A program made the translations under genes and the position numbers. A stretch of DNA of 13,545 nucleotides from an uncultured Prevotellaceae bacterium. Lineage in GTDB: Bacteria; Bacteroidota; Bacteroidia; Bacteroidales; Bacteroidaceae. The notes beneath the pieces were generated by a model. The model was not told the DNA's origin. It searched no databases and saw nothing but the letters and a program-made list of their open reading frames with translations. Position 1 is the first letter of the stretch, and each line of letters opens with the position of its first letter. The stretch lies in contig CAMPCG010000042.1 of NCBI GenBank assembly GCA_946644025.1, positions 1 to 13,545 on the forward strand, read 5' to 3'. Below are positions 1 through 6,759 of this stretch, piece by piece.

Positions 1-1037
1 TGGAGAAGGTGCTCCTCGAGGCCGAGATGCTCGACCTCAAGGCCAACCCCAACCGAAAAGCCAGCGGAAGCATCATCGAGAGCTCGCTCGACAAGGGCCG
101 TGGATACGTCTCCACCGTGCTCGTCAGCAACGGTACGCTGAAGGTGGGCGACATTGTCATCGCCGGCTCCAGCCACGGACGCATCAAGGCCATGTTCAAC
201 GAGCGCAACCAGCGCATCACCGAGGCAAAGCCCGCAGAACCCGCCATCATACTCGGCCTCAACGGCGCCCCCACAGCCGGCGACGCATTCAATGTCATGG
301 ACACTGAGCAGGAGGCACGAGAGATTGCCAGCAAGCGAGAGCAGCTGCAGCGAGAGCAGGGACTGCGCACACAGAAGACCATCGGCCTGGACGACATCTC
401 GCACCGCATCGCACTGGGCGAGTTCCACGAGCTGAACATTGTCGTCAAGGGCGACACCGACGGCTCTATCGAGGCACTGAGCGACTCGTTTATCAAGCTC
501 TCCACCGAAAAGGTGCAGGTCAACGTCATTGCAAAGGCCGTGGGACAGATTTCGGAGAACGACGTCATGCTCGCATCGGCATCAAAGGCCGTCATCATCG
601 GCTTCCAGGTGCGCCCATCGGCAGGAGCACGCAAGCTGGCCGACGCCGAGGGCGTGGAAATCAACACCTACAGCATCATCTACGACGCCATCGAGGACGT
701 GCGCTCCACCATGGAGGGAATGCTCGACAAGGTCATCAAGGAGGAAGTCACCGGACAGATTGAGGTGCGCGAGGTGTTCAAGATTTCGAAGGTGGGCACC
801 GTGGCCGGCGCCATGGTCACCGAGGGAAAGGTACACCGCACGGACAAGGCACGCCTCATACGCGACGGTATTGTGCTCTTCACAGGCGCCATCAACGCCC
901 TCAAGCGCTACAAAGACGACGTCAAGGAGGTGGCCACCAACTTCGAGTGCGGTATCTCCCTGGTCAACTACAACGACATACAGCAAGGCGACATCATCGA
1001 AACCTTCCAGGAAATCGAGGTACAGCAGAAACTGTAA
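1..1037 (+). CDS. infB: Translation initiation factor IF-2, C-terminal part (5' truncated)
   Basis: IF-2 is the GTPase that brings initiator tRNA to the 30S subunit and promotes subunit joining. The reading frame is already open at base 3 (E-K-V-L-L), so the gene starts left of the window and only about 345 C-terminal residues are seen. They match the end of the G domain through domains II, III and [17 protein letters not shown], the domain II strand motif [27 protein letters not shown] (domain III start), [12 protein letters not shown], then the C-terminal fMet-tRNA-binding domain with [17 protein letters not shown] and [17 protein letters not shown]. The ending [10 protein letters not shown] is the usual IF-2 terminus, so the 3' end is complete. 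The G1-G4 GTPase motifs lie outside the window. The next gene, holA, begins 7 nt after the stop, so the two are probably co-transcribed. The in-frame GTG at base 9 is an internal codon, not the start. Confidence 0.97.
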   Translation, partial: EKVLLEAEMLDLKANPNRKASGSIIESSLDKGRGYVSTVLVSNGTLKVGDIVIAGSSHGRIKAMFNERNQRITEAKPAEPAIILGLNGAPTAGDAFNVMDTEQEAREIASKREQLQREQGLRTQKTIGLDDISHRIALGEFHELNIVVKGDTDGSIEALSDSFIKLSTEKVQVNVIAKAVGQISENDVMLASASKAVIIGFQVRPSAGARKLADAEGVEINTYSIIYDAIEDVRSTMEGMLDKVIKEEVTGQIEVREVFKISKVGTVAGAMVTEGKVHRTDKARLIRDGIVLFTGAINALKRYKDDVKEVATNFECGISLVNYNDIQQGDIIETFQEIEVQQKL

Positions 1038-1044
1038 GGTAAAA

Positions 1045-2076
1045 ATGGCAGAGGCAAAGACCGCTGTCACCTTTGACAGCATCATGGCTGAACTGCGCCA
1101 GCGCAAGTTCAGACCCGTGTACTATCTCATGGGCGACGAGCCCTACTATATCGACAAGATAAGCGATTACATAGCGGAGAACGCACTAAAGCCCGAAGAG
1201 CGCGACTTCAACCAAACGATACTCTTCGGCAGCGACGTGACGGCATCGGCAATAGCTGATGCCGCCCGTCGTTATCCCATGATGGCCGAACGTCAGGTCA
1301 TCATCGTCAAAGAAGCACAGAACATACGCCAAACCGAAGCCCTGGAGAAGTACATGAAGCAGCCCATGGCGTCCACCGTGCTCGTTATGTGCCACAAAAA
1401 CGGGAAAATCGACGGCCGCAAGCTGTCATACATCAAAGCTATCAAGCAGGCAGGAGTACTCTTCGAGAGTACAAAGATGAAGGAATACCTGCTCCCAGGC
1501 TTCATAGAACGCTATCTGAGCGACCGTAAGGTGTCTATCGACCAGAAGTCCACCCAGCTCATCGCAGAGGCCATAGGAGCCGATCTGACGCGTCTGACGA
1601 GCGAGCTGGACAAGGTGCTCCTTTCACTGCCCGAAAACGACCGCCGCGTCACTCCTCAGGTGGTGGAAGACCAGATAGGGGTGAGCAAGGATTTCAACGG
1701 TTTTGAGCTGCGCGCAGCCATCGTCGAAAAGAACATTTTCAAGGCCAATCAGATTATCAATTATTTTGACAAAAATCCAAAGGCAGGAAGCATCTACAGC
1801 ACCCTCCCGCTGCTCTTCTCCTTCTTCCAGAACATGATGGTGGCCTACTACTGTCCACAGCGCCAGAGCCAGGAAGCCGTCGCAGCATGGCTGGAAATGA
1901 AGTCGCCCTGGGCTGCCAAGGACTACATGACAGGCATGAGAAATTACAGTGCCAGGAAAGTGATGGACATTATCGGCAAACTACGCGAAACTGACAGCAA
2001 AAGCAAGGGTGTAGACAACCCAAACACGCCTCCTGAGGAGCTGATGAAGGAATTAATTTTTTACATTCTGCACTAA
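1045..2076 (+). CDS. holA: DNA polymerase III subunit delta
   Basis: The delta subunit of the clamp-loader complex opens the beta sliding clamp during replication. The protein is 343 residues, normal for the family. Recognisable parts are an N-terminal RPVYYLMGDEPYYIDKI segment (the family's F-x-L-x-G-x-E-x-Y/F-L type start), the RQVIIVKEAQNI strand, LTRLTSELDKVLL near the middle, and a helical C-terminal domain with FELRAAIVEKNIFKANQII. The delta subunit lacks a Walker A motif and none is present. The ATG at 1045 is chosen because it follows the infB stop by 7 nt and yields the expected N-terminus; the frame stays open upstream to about 529, but that stretch overlaps infB and is only a shadow. 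The gene ends just before a weak hairpin and a good terminator. Adjacency to infB suggests shared transcription; no separate promoter is visible. Confidence 0.93.
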   Translation: MAEAKTAVTFDSIMAELRQRKFRPVYYLMGDEPYYIDKISDYIAENALKPEERDFNQTILFGSDVTASAIADAARRYPMMAERQVIIVKEAQNIRQTEALEKYMKQPMASTVLVMCHKNGKIDGRKLSYIKAIKQAGVLFESTKMKEYLLPGFIERYLSDRKVSIDQKSTQLIAEAIGADLTRLTSELDKVLLSLPENDRRVTPQVVEDQIGVSKDFNGFELRAAIVEKNIFKANQIINYFDKNPKAGSIYSTLPLLFSFFQNMMVAYYCPQRQSQEAVAAWLEMKSPWAAKDYMTGMRNYSARKVMDIIGKLRETDSKSKGVDNPNTPPEELMKELIFYILH

Positions 2077-2077
2077 A

Positions 2078-2094
2078 ACGGGCCTTTTTCCCGT
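2078..2094 (+). other. Weak hairpin just after holA stop
   Basis: A 5-bp stem acggg/cccgt encloses a pyrimidine-rich loop (cc-ttttt) 1 nt after the holA stop codon. It lacks a T-run after the 3' arm, so it is unlikely to terminate alone; it may add to the stronger terminator about 20 nt downstream. Confidence 0.35.
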
Positions 2095-2112
2095 CCATTT
2101 TCCTCTAGAACG

Positions 2113-2137
2113 AGCACCTGCGAAGGGTGCTTTTTTT
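2113..2137 (+). terminator. Rho-independent terminator of infB-holA
   Basis: A 6-bp stem agcacc (2113-2118) / ggtgct (2126-2131) with a 7-nt loop runs directly into a run of seven T (2131-2137). It lies 36 nt past the holA stop and fits as the end of the infB-holA transcript. Confidence 0.85.
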
Positions 2138-2191
2138 GTGCCTAAACGCCGATAAACACTGGGTAAGAGCCACATTTAACCCCCTCCAAAA

Positions 2192-2236
2192 CTCGCAAAT
2201 TTCAAACTTTTCGGCCCGTCGTTCAGAATTTGCGAG
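2192..2236. repeat. 10-bp inverted repeat in AT-rich island
   Basis: The arm ctcgcaaatt (2192-2201) is matched exactly by aatttgcgag (2227-2236) with a 25-nt gap. The gap is too long for a strong terminator hairpin and no T-run follows. It could be an operator or a residual end of a mobile element; the sequence does not say which. Confidence 0.55.
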
Positions 2237-2345
2237 AAATGCCGATTTTAGCTAATTCAGGCACCCCGGAATTTACGTTTCACAATTATTTATATTTAAT
2301 TCTGTTGGGTTTACAAGTTTAAAGCGCCACAAGCATATATAGAAC

Positions 2346-2750
2346 TTTAAATTTATCTTTGTTTTTAGACTTGTAAATGTACTGAAATTGCGATTTGAAA
2401 AGATAAATATTTAAATCTAAATATCATTGATTGCAAATATAAATAAATAAATATACATAGACAAAATGGCGATATAAATACCTAAAAACTAACGTATTAC
2501 TAACTTTTGTTGGTATAATGATACATATAAACGGCTCGGGCAGTTTTCGTTTATGCAAGTCGAGGCGATATAAGTGCATTGTTCCATTAAATATCTGAAT
2601 AATTCCCAATAATTTAGTAAAATGAACTATATTTAAGGTTAAGGGCGGTTTAAGGTGATAAATTTAAATTTACAAATACAAAGACTGGATAGTTTTAAAG
2701 ATTTAAATTCCTATTGCGGTTTTAAAACTACATACTTAAACTTTAAATTT
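2346..2750. repeat. Dispersed TTTAAATTT-type palindromes
   Basis: The self-complementary core ATTTAAAT or TTTAAATTT recurs at 2346-2354, 2409-2416, 2660-2671 (12-nt palindrome aaatttaaattt), 2701-2708 and 2742-2750. Spacing is irregular, so these are not tandem iterons. In such AT-rich DNA some copies are expected by chance, but three of the five are clustered within 91 bp ahead of the XRE gene promoter. Confidence 0.45.
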
Positions 2751-2771
2751 CCGAAAATAAATTTAATATTG

Positions 2772-2802
2772 TTGGGTAGTACGAAAATTACATTTACCTT
2801 TG
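2772..2802 (+). promoter_or_regulatory. Bacteroidetes-type promoter of the XRE gene
   Basis: TTG at 2772-2774 is followed, after 20 nt, by TAccTTTG at 2795-2802. This matches the -33 TTTG / N19-21 / -7 TAnnTTTG pattern known for the Bacteroidetes primary sigma factor. Transcription would start near 2808 and give a leader of about 44 nt before the ATG at 2852. Confidence 0.65.
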
Positions 2803-2827
2803 TAAACCGTAAGAAAAACCCGTAAAA

Positions 2828-2842
2828 TGGGGTCGTTCCCCA
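2828..2842 (+). promoter_or_regulatory. Small hairpin in the XRE leader
   Basis: The stem tgggg (2828-2832) / cccca (2838-2842) with loop tcgtt lies between the predicted transcription start and the ATG, ending 9 nt before the start codon. It could mask the ribosome-loading region or be an operator half-site for autoregulation. Function is inferred only from position. Confidence 0.35.
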
Positions 2843-2851
2843 CCCATTGTT

Positions 2852-3379
2852 ATGAAAGACAGAATCAAGACGCTCATGGAGAGCCAGCACATGACGCAGC
2901 AAGTGTTCGCCGATTTTCTTGGCATCAACCCTGCCACGCTGAGCGGCATCTTCAACGACCGCACCAAGCCCACCATCAACATCGTGGAGGCAGTGAAAAA
3001 GAAATTTCCTGACATCAGCCTCGACTGGCTCATGTTTGGCACGGGCAGCATGTACCAGAGTTCCGGCTCCGCCGATTCGTCAGCCGCCCCTACTCCCACC
3101 CCTGTCGGCGCTTCCCCATCGGCCGCTCCCAACCGTTCCCAGCCGACATCCTCCTGGACCGCCGAGCCGGCCCTCGACTTCGGCGACACCTTCCCCGACA
3201 CCCCTGCCCCCCGTTACCCCTCCATGGGTCAAGGCCACCACAGCGGCGCAAGAAACGTCCGCCCCGAGATAGTGCGTGAGGAGGTAAAAATTATTGACAA
3301 ACCGTCACGTCGCGTCACCGAGATCCGAGTGTATTACGACGACCAGACTTGGGAGAGTTTCGTGCCCGCCAAGAAGTAG
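2852..3379 (+). CDS. XRE-family helix-turn-helix transcriptional regulator
   Basis: A probable DNA-binding regulator of 175 residues. Residues 1-65 form an XRE/Cro-type HTH: TQQVFADFLGINPATLSGIF gives the two helices and turn, followed by RTKPTINIVEAVKKKFPDIS and the family-typical DWLMFGTGSMY. Residues 67-135 are a low-complexity linker rich in Pro, Ser, Thr and Ala. The C-terminus (about 138-175) returns to ordered sequence, KIIDKPSRRVTEIRVYYDDQ, as seen at the end of many short Bacteroidetes XRE proteins. The ATG at 2852 is preferred because it begins right before the HTH helix 1 and follows a good promoter. The gene stands alone between two long non-coding regions. Targets cannot be told; autoregulation is plausible. 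No phage or toxin partner is adjacent. Confidence 0.88.
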   Translation: MKDRIKTLMESQHMTQQVFADFLGINPATLSGIFNDRTKPTINIVEAVKKKFPDISLDWLMFGTGSMYQSSGSADSSAAPTPTPVGASPSAAPNRSQPTSSWTAEPALDFGDTFPDTPAPRYPSMGQGHHSGARNVRPEIVREEVKIIDKPSRRVTEIRVYYDDQTWESFVPAKK

Positions 3380-3421
3380 CTGCGGCCCCCCGTTCGTCCC
3401 CTCTTTCACCTTGGGAAAACC

Positions 3422-3471
3422 GGGGCTGGACTTTGAGCCGTCCAGCCCCACAGTCTGGACGGTTCAAAGTC
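3422..3471 (+). other. Overlapping, mutually exclusive stems after the XRE gene
   Basis: Arm 1 (ggggctggac, 3422-3431) pairs perfectly over 10 bp with 3440-3449. The same middle strand (within 3429-3445) can instead pair over 17 positions, with one G.U, to 3455-3471. Both stems cannot form together. This is the topology of an attenuator, but no clear T-run follows directly and no gene starts nearby downstream; a complex 3' end for the XRE mRNA is the simpler reading. Confidence 0.5.
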
Positions 3472-3634
3472 TGAGGGGTGTTTTTGGGAGCGGCTGTTCG
3501 GGGTGCCGTTTCGTCCTTGGCAGGATGAGGCCACATTGGGACGCAGACGACGGCCTATACATTATTATTATATAATAGGTACTATAAATTAAGGAAACAG
3601 GGCGCCGCCCACTCCTCCCCGGTCCCCCTCTGTT

Positions 3635-3652
3635 TCCCCCCAAGTGGGGGGA
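3635..3652. repeat. C6/G6 hairpin
   Basis: The stem tcccccc (3635-3641) / gggggga (3646-3652) encloses the 4-nt loop aagt. It lies in a strongly strand-biased stretch (C-rich 3607-3641). There is no T-run, so it is not an obvious terminator. It resembles a small repetitive extragenic palindrome; whether it recurs elsewhere in the genome cannot be seen here. Confidence 0.5.
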
Positions 3653-3800
3653 GGATCAGTGGTGAGCGGCGGGTACGCTTTGCCCACTTATAGAACACGC
3701 CATATATGTCGAGCGCTGCAAGGCCAATGCCTCTATGCATCTGACAAGGAATTCCCATCACGTCTATACGCCAATGGCGTCTTCTATAAACCATGTCGTT

Positions 3801-3875
3801 ATTTCTACAAACACTGACAGTGTTTGTACAAACCAAGGCAGTGTTTGTACAAACACTGCCTTGGTTTGTAGATTT
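3801..3875. repeat. Array of 12-nt palindromes with 9-nt spacers
   Basis: Three contiguous 21-nt units (3807-3827, 3828-3848, 3849-3869) each have the form acaaac-N9-gtttgt. Read the other way, the perfect palindrome gtttgtacaaac occurs at 3822-3833 and 3843-3854, flanked by two half-degenerate copies at 3801-3812 (atttctacaaac) and 3864-3875 (gtttgtagattt). The spacers are actgacagt, caaggcagt and actgccttg; spacer 3 is the exact reverse complement of spacer 2, so 3827-3870 is a perfect 44-bp palindrome, and unit 1 forms an 11-bp stem with a 1-nt loop. The 21-nt period equals seven codons, so spurious open frames read through it with Cys-Thr-Asn repeats. Function unknown. Confidence 0.85.
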
Positions 3876-4040
3876 CCCCTATCCTTTCACCGTTTAATAT
3901 ACGTGAAAAGGCAACCTTTCCACAGTTCTTTCGCCTAAGGGGCCGTAAGGAGCGGCATAGAGGGCTTTCCCGCTCCCTGCAAGCAGAGCATGTGTAAGTT
4001 ATAGTAAACGAAATAAATATTTTCCTTTTACTTGGCGGTG

Positions 4041-4057
4041 GCGGCCTCGCAGGCCGC
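4041..4057. repeat. GC-rich hairpin before hisIE promoter
   Basis: The stem gcggcct (4041-4047) / aggccgc (4051-4057) has a 3-nt loop in otherwise AT-rich DNA. It lies about 67 nt upstream of the hisIE -33 element and has no T-run. It may belong to the repeat cluster or lie in the regulatory region of hisIE. Confidence 0.45.
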
Positions 4058-4123
4058 ACAATAAACGAAAAGAATTATAGCGTTCACTATAAATATTAAT
4101 ATAGCGCAAAAAAAACATAAAAC

Positions 4124-4155
4124 TTTGCAAGTCTCGCCATAATTGCTTAACTTTG
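4124..4155 (+). promoter_or_regulatory. Promoter of the hisIE operon
   Basis: TTTG at 4124-4127 is followed after 20 nt by TAacTTTG at 4148-4155, a full match to the Bacteroidetes -33/-7 pattern. Transcription would start near 4161, leaving a leader of about 36 nt before the ATG at 4197. The leader is too short for a histidine attenuator peptide. Confidence 0.8.
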
Positions 4156-4196
4156 CGCACAGAATTACGAACCCTGAGCCTTATACACTCACTTTT

Positions 4197-4853
4197 ATGA
4201 CGATTGACTTCGACAAGATGGACGGCCTGGTGCCCGCCATCATCCAAGACGCCGACACGCGGCAGGTGCTCATGCTGGGCTTCATGAACCGCGAGGCATA
4301 CGACAAGACCTTGTCCACCGGCAAGGTAACCTTTTGGAGCCGCACTCGGCAGACCCTCTGGACGAAGGGCGAGACGAGCGGCAACTACCTCAACCTGGTG
4401 AGCATGGCCGTGGACTGCGACAACGACACGCTGCTGGTGAAGGTTCACCCCGACGGCCCTACGTGCCACACCGGCACAGACACCTGCTGGGGCGAGTCGA
4501 ACACGCCTATCGCGCAGAGTGACAGCCCGTTGCAATTCATCACCGAGCTTCAGGACTTCATCGAGAAGCGCAAAGAGGAGATGCCCGAAGGTAGCTACAC
4601 CACGCGTCTCTTCCGCGACGGCATAGCCAAAATCTCCCAGAAAGTGGGCGAGGAGGCACTTGAGACCGTCATCGAGGCCATCAGCGGTCCCGACGACAAG
4701 CTCGTCTACGAGGCCGGCGACATGGTCTACCACCTGCTGGTGATGCTCACGGCGCGCGGGCTGCGCATCGAAGACATTGCCGAGGAGCTGCGCCGCCGCC
4801 ACGACCCGCAGTGGGACAAGCAGCGCAGGGAGGAGAAGGCACGCAAGAAGTGA
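4197..4853 (+). CDS. hisIE: Bifunctional phosphoribosyl-AMP cyclohydrolase / phosphoribosyl-ATP pyrophosphatase
   Basis: This enzyme does steps 2 and 3 of histidine synthesis: PR-ATP to PR-AMP (HisE) and PR-AMP ring opening (HisI), in the cytoplasm. The protein is 218 residues. The HisI domain (about 1-100) shows VLMLGFMNREAYDKTL, FWSRTRQTLWTKGETSGN and the metal-binding set D73-C74-D75, C90 and C97 in PTCHTGTDTCW. The HisE domain (about 110-210) shows GSYTTRLFRDGIAKISQKVG, EEALETVIEA and the acidic EAGDMVYHLLVML helix. Both domains look intact. The ATG at 4197 is chosen over an upstream in-frame TTG at 4143, because the TTG overlaps the -7 promoter box and the extra 18 residues are not part of the family. 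It heads a run of four same-strand genes with 30-46 nt gaps; no other his gene is in the window. Confidence 0.95.
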   Translation: MTIDFDKMDGLVPAIIQDADTRQVLMLGFMNREAYDKTLSTGKVTFWSRTRQTLWTKGETSGNYLNLVSMAVDCDNDTLLVKVHPDGPTCHTGTDTCWGESNTPIAQSDSPLQFITELQDFIEKRKEEMPEGSYTTRLFRDGIAKISQKVGEEALETVIEAISGPDDKLVYEAGDMVYHLLVMLTARGLRIEDIAEELRRRHDPQWDKQRREEKARKK

Positions 4854-4883
4854 CAAGTGAAGAACAGGCAACCCGCAGAAGCA

Positions 4884-5552
4884 ATGATTATCAACTATAA
4901 GAACGCATCCATCAGGCAGAAGGACGGCATCGAGGTGCTCAAGGGCGTTGACTTCCACGTCGCCGACGGCGAGTTTGTCTACATCATCGGCCGCGTGGGC
5001 TCTGGCAAGAGCACGCTGCTGAAGACCGTCTACTGCGAACTGGACATCGACGAGGCCGACGAGGCCCTTGTCCTGGACCACGACCTGCTGACGCTGAAGC
5101 GCAAGCACATCCCCGACCTTCGGCGCAAGATGGGCATCGTCTTCCAGGACTTCCAGCTGCTGGGCGACCGCAGCGTGGAGAAGAACCTGGAGTTCGCGCT
5201 GAAGGCCACGGGCTGGAAAGACCGCTCCAAGCGCGACGAGCGCATTGACCAGGTGCTGAACGACGTTGGTCTGACCGACAAGCGTGGCAAGATGCCCCAC
5301 GAGCTGTCGGGCGGCGAGCAGCAGCGCGTGGCACTGGCGCGGGCCATTCTGAACTCGCCGCGGCTCATCGTTGCCGACGAGCCCACCGCCAACCTCGACC
5401 ACCAGACGGCCATCGGCATCATGAACCTCCTGCAGGCCATCTCGCAGACAGGGACGGCCATCGTCATGTCGACCCACAACATTCCCCTGCTCGACAAATA
5501 TCCCGGGCGCGTCTATCAGTGCAAGGGCGGGCGGCTGGAGAGCCAACAGTGA
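4884..5552 (+). CDS. ftsE: FtsE-like ABC transporter ATP-binding protein
   Basis: FtsE is the ATPase that, with the membrane protein FtsX, controls cell-wall hydrolases at the division site. The 222-residue protein is a single complete nucleotide-binding domain: Walker A GRVGSGKST (36-44), Q-loop at Q88 in VFQDFQLLGDRSVEKN, signature LSGGEQQR (141-148), Walker B LIVADEPT (161-168) and switch H198 in MSTHN. The Q-loop run FQDFQLL and the short size fit FtsE better than general exporters of the LolD type, though LolD-like members are the alternative. The start ATG at 4884 (MIINYKN) is preferred to GTG 4857, which gives nine extra residues not typical of the family. It lies 30 nt after hisIE and 39 nt before the MORN gene. 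No ftsX follows, so its partner must be elsewhere. Confidence 0.88.
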   Translation: MIINYKNASIRQKDGIEVLKGVDFHVADGEFVYIIGRVGSGKSTLLKTVYCELDIDEADEALVLDHDLLTLKRKHIPDLRRKMGIVFQDFQLLGDRSVEKNLEFALKATGWKDRSKRDERIDQVLNDVGLTDKRGKMPHELSGGEQQRVALARAILNSPRLIVADEPTANLDHQTAIGIMNLLQAISQTGTAIVMSTHNIPLLDKYPGRVYQCKGGRLESQQ

Positions 5553-5591
5553 AAAAAACAAAGAGAAAAGCGAACAGTGAAAAGTGACAAG

Positions 5592-6713
5592 ATGAACATC
5601 ACCAGATACATACTTACCACCCTCTTCCTCCTGCTCACGCTGACCGTCGGCGCGCAGAAGATTACCCTCGGCAGCTGTACCACCAAGGACGGCGGCGAGT
5701 ACTTCGGCGAGATGGCTGTCGGCATGCCCCACGGCAAGGGAAAGACGACGTGGAAGAACGGCAACACCTACGAGGGTCAGTACCAGAAAGGCAAGCGCAA
5801 CGGCGAGGGCACCTACACCTTCGCCGACGGCGAGCGCTACGAGGGCCAGTGGCTCGACGACCACCAGCACGGCCTGGGCACCTACTACTTCGCCAACAAC
5901 AACAAGTACGTGGGCCTGTGGTGGAAGGACTTCCAGCAGGGTCGCGGCACGATGTACTACTACAACGGCGACACCTATGTGGGTCTTTGGCGCGAGGACA
6001 AGCGCAACGGCCGCGGCAAGTACACCTTTGCCAGCGGTGCCTGGTACGACGGCGACTGGAAGGACGACAAGAAGAGCGGCCGCGGCACCTACGACTGGGC
6101 CGACGGCTCGTCATACACCGGCCAGTGGCTGGCCGACAAGAAGCACGGCGAGGGCGACTTCACCTACGCCAACGGCGACCACTACCACGGTCAGTTCCAG
6201 AACGACCTCATGCACGGCAAGGGCATCTACAAGTTCAGCAACGGCGACGTCTACGAAGGCGACTACCAGAACGGGCGCCGCAGCGGCACCGGTCTCTTCA
6301 AGTTTGCCAACGGCGACCGCTACACCGGCCAGTTCCAAAACGGCGACAAGCACGGCAATGGACGCTTCGTGTGGGCCAACGGCACCACCTACTTCGGCGA
6401 GTGGAAGGCCGACAAGGCCAGCGGCAAGGGCAAGCTGACGACGAAGGCCGGCGACGTGGTGGAGGGCCAGTTCCTCAACGGCCAGCCCAACGGCATGTGT
6501 ACGGGCAACCTGGCCGACGGCTCGAAGTTCCAGGCTGAGTACAAGAACGGCGTGCGCCACGGCACGGCCATCGAGATAGACAAGGAGGGGCTGCGCTTCG
6601 AGGGTTCCTACAGCAACGGTCACCGCAACGGCGACTTCCTCGAGAAAGACCGCAACGGCAAGGTGGTACACAAAGGCACCTACACCAACGGGCGCCGCAA
6701 GGCCGAGTTCTGA
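5592..6713 (+). CDS. Secreted MORN-repeat protein
   Basis: The protein has 373 residues. Residues 1-21 are a signal peptide (a short polar start, then hydrophobic ILTTLFLLLTLTV, cleavage likely after VGA before Q22). From residue 36 it is built almost entirely of 23-residue MORN repeats with the pattern YxGxWxxxxxxGxGxxxxxxGx: twelve well-formed copies (36-311), two degenerate ones (312-357), and a short C-terminal half copy. MORN repeats form an elongated beta-sheet used for binding lipids or proteins; for bacterial secreted members the target is generally unknown. The ATG at 5592 is chosen over GTG 5577 because it starts the signal peptide cleanly. The gene sits between ftsE and the YhcH-like gene, suggesting, as inference, an envelope role. 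No enzymatic domain is present. DNA-level repeats are diverged, so this is an old repeat expansion. Confidence 0.92.
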   Translation: MNITRYILTTLFLLLTLTVGAQKITLGSCTTKDGGEYFGEMAVGMPHGKGKTTWKNGNTYEGQYQKGKRNGEGTYTFADGERYEGQWLDDHQHGLGTYYFANNNKYVGLWWKDFQQGRGTMYYYNGDTYVGLWREDKRNGRGKYTFASGAWYDGDWKDDKKSGRGTYDWADGSSYTGQWLADKKHGEGDFTYANGDHYHGQFQNDLMHGKGIYKFSNGDVYEGDYQNGRRSGTGLFKFANGDRYTGQFQNGDKHGNGRFVWANGTTYFGEWKADKASGKGKLTTKAGDVVEGQFLNGQPNGMCTGNLADGSKFQAEYKNGVRHGTAIEIDKEGLRFEGSYSNGHRNGDFLEKDRNGKVVHKGTYTNGRRKAEF

Positions 6714-6759
6714 ACGCGCCGTAAAAAGAAACAGCATTGAACCCAAAATCCATACAACT

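Larger units (their letters stand above)
2138..2768. other. AT-rich gene-free island
   Basis: About 630 bp with no convincing gene. Composition shifts sharply from the GC-rich coding DNA on the left to a stretch dominated by A and T, especially 2280-2770. The only open frames are short, minus-strand, and low-complexity (for example 2424-2609 and 2711-2902), with no recognisable protein family. It holds an inverted repeat (2192-2236), several TTTAAATTT-type palindromes and one isolated TAtcTTTG box at 2354-2361 with no gene after it. It may be a large regulatory region for the XRE gene, a decayed insertion, or a nucleoid-protein binding site. Confidence 0.6.
3380..4123. other. Gene-free region rich in inverted repeats
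   Basis: About 740 bp without a supportable gene. Short open frames on both strands (for example 3735-3938 plus, 3582-3836 minus, 3805-4059 minus) have low-complexity or repeat-derived translations and overlap each other. The region contains overlapping stems (3422-3471), an AT-rich patch (3560-3595), a C6/G6 hairpin (3635-3652), a palindrome array (3801-3875) and a GC hairpin (4041-4057). It is best read as an intergenic repeat cluster, possibly assembled from several small repetitive elements. Confidence 0.7.

Noticed and set aside
529..1044. N-terminal extension of holA
   Set aside because: Overlaps infB entirely, Arg/Ser/Pro-rich translation, and the ATG at 1045 gives the normal delta-subunit start.
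2424..2902. Two short minus-strand frames in the AT-rich island
   Set aside because: About 60 codons each, Ile/Tyr/Phe-rich as expected from AT-rich DNA, no family and no promoter.
3801..3875. CRISPR array
   Set aside because: Repeats of 12 nt and spacers of 9 nt are far too short, two spacers are reverse complements of each other, and no cas genes are present.
3735..3938. Small plus-strand protein with Cys-Thr-Asn repeats
   Set aside because: Its repeats are explained by the 21-nt DNA period; open frames run through the same palindromes on the other strand too, and there is no start context or family.
5577..5591. GTG start for the MORN protein
   Set aside because: It would add MKSDK before the signal peptide; the ATG five codons later gives a standard signal sequence. 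It remains possible but less likely.
3999..5870. 623-codon open frame on the minus strand
   Set aside because: It lies opposite hisIE, ftsE and the MORN gene, all with clear families; its Leu/Val/Ala-rich translation is typical of the antisense of GC-rich genes.
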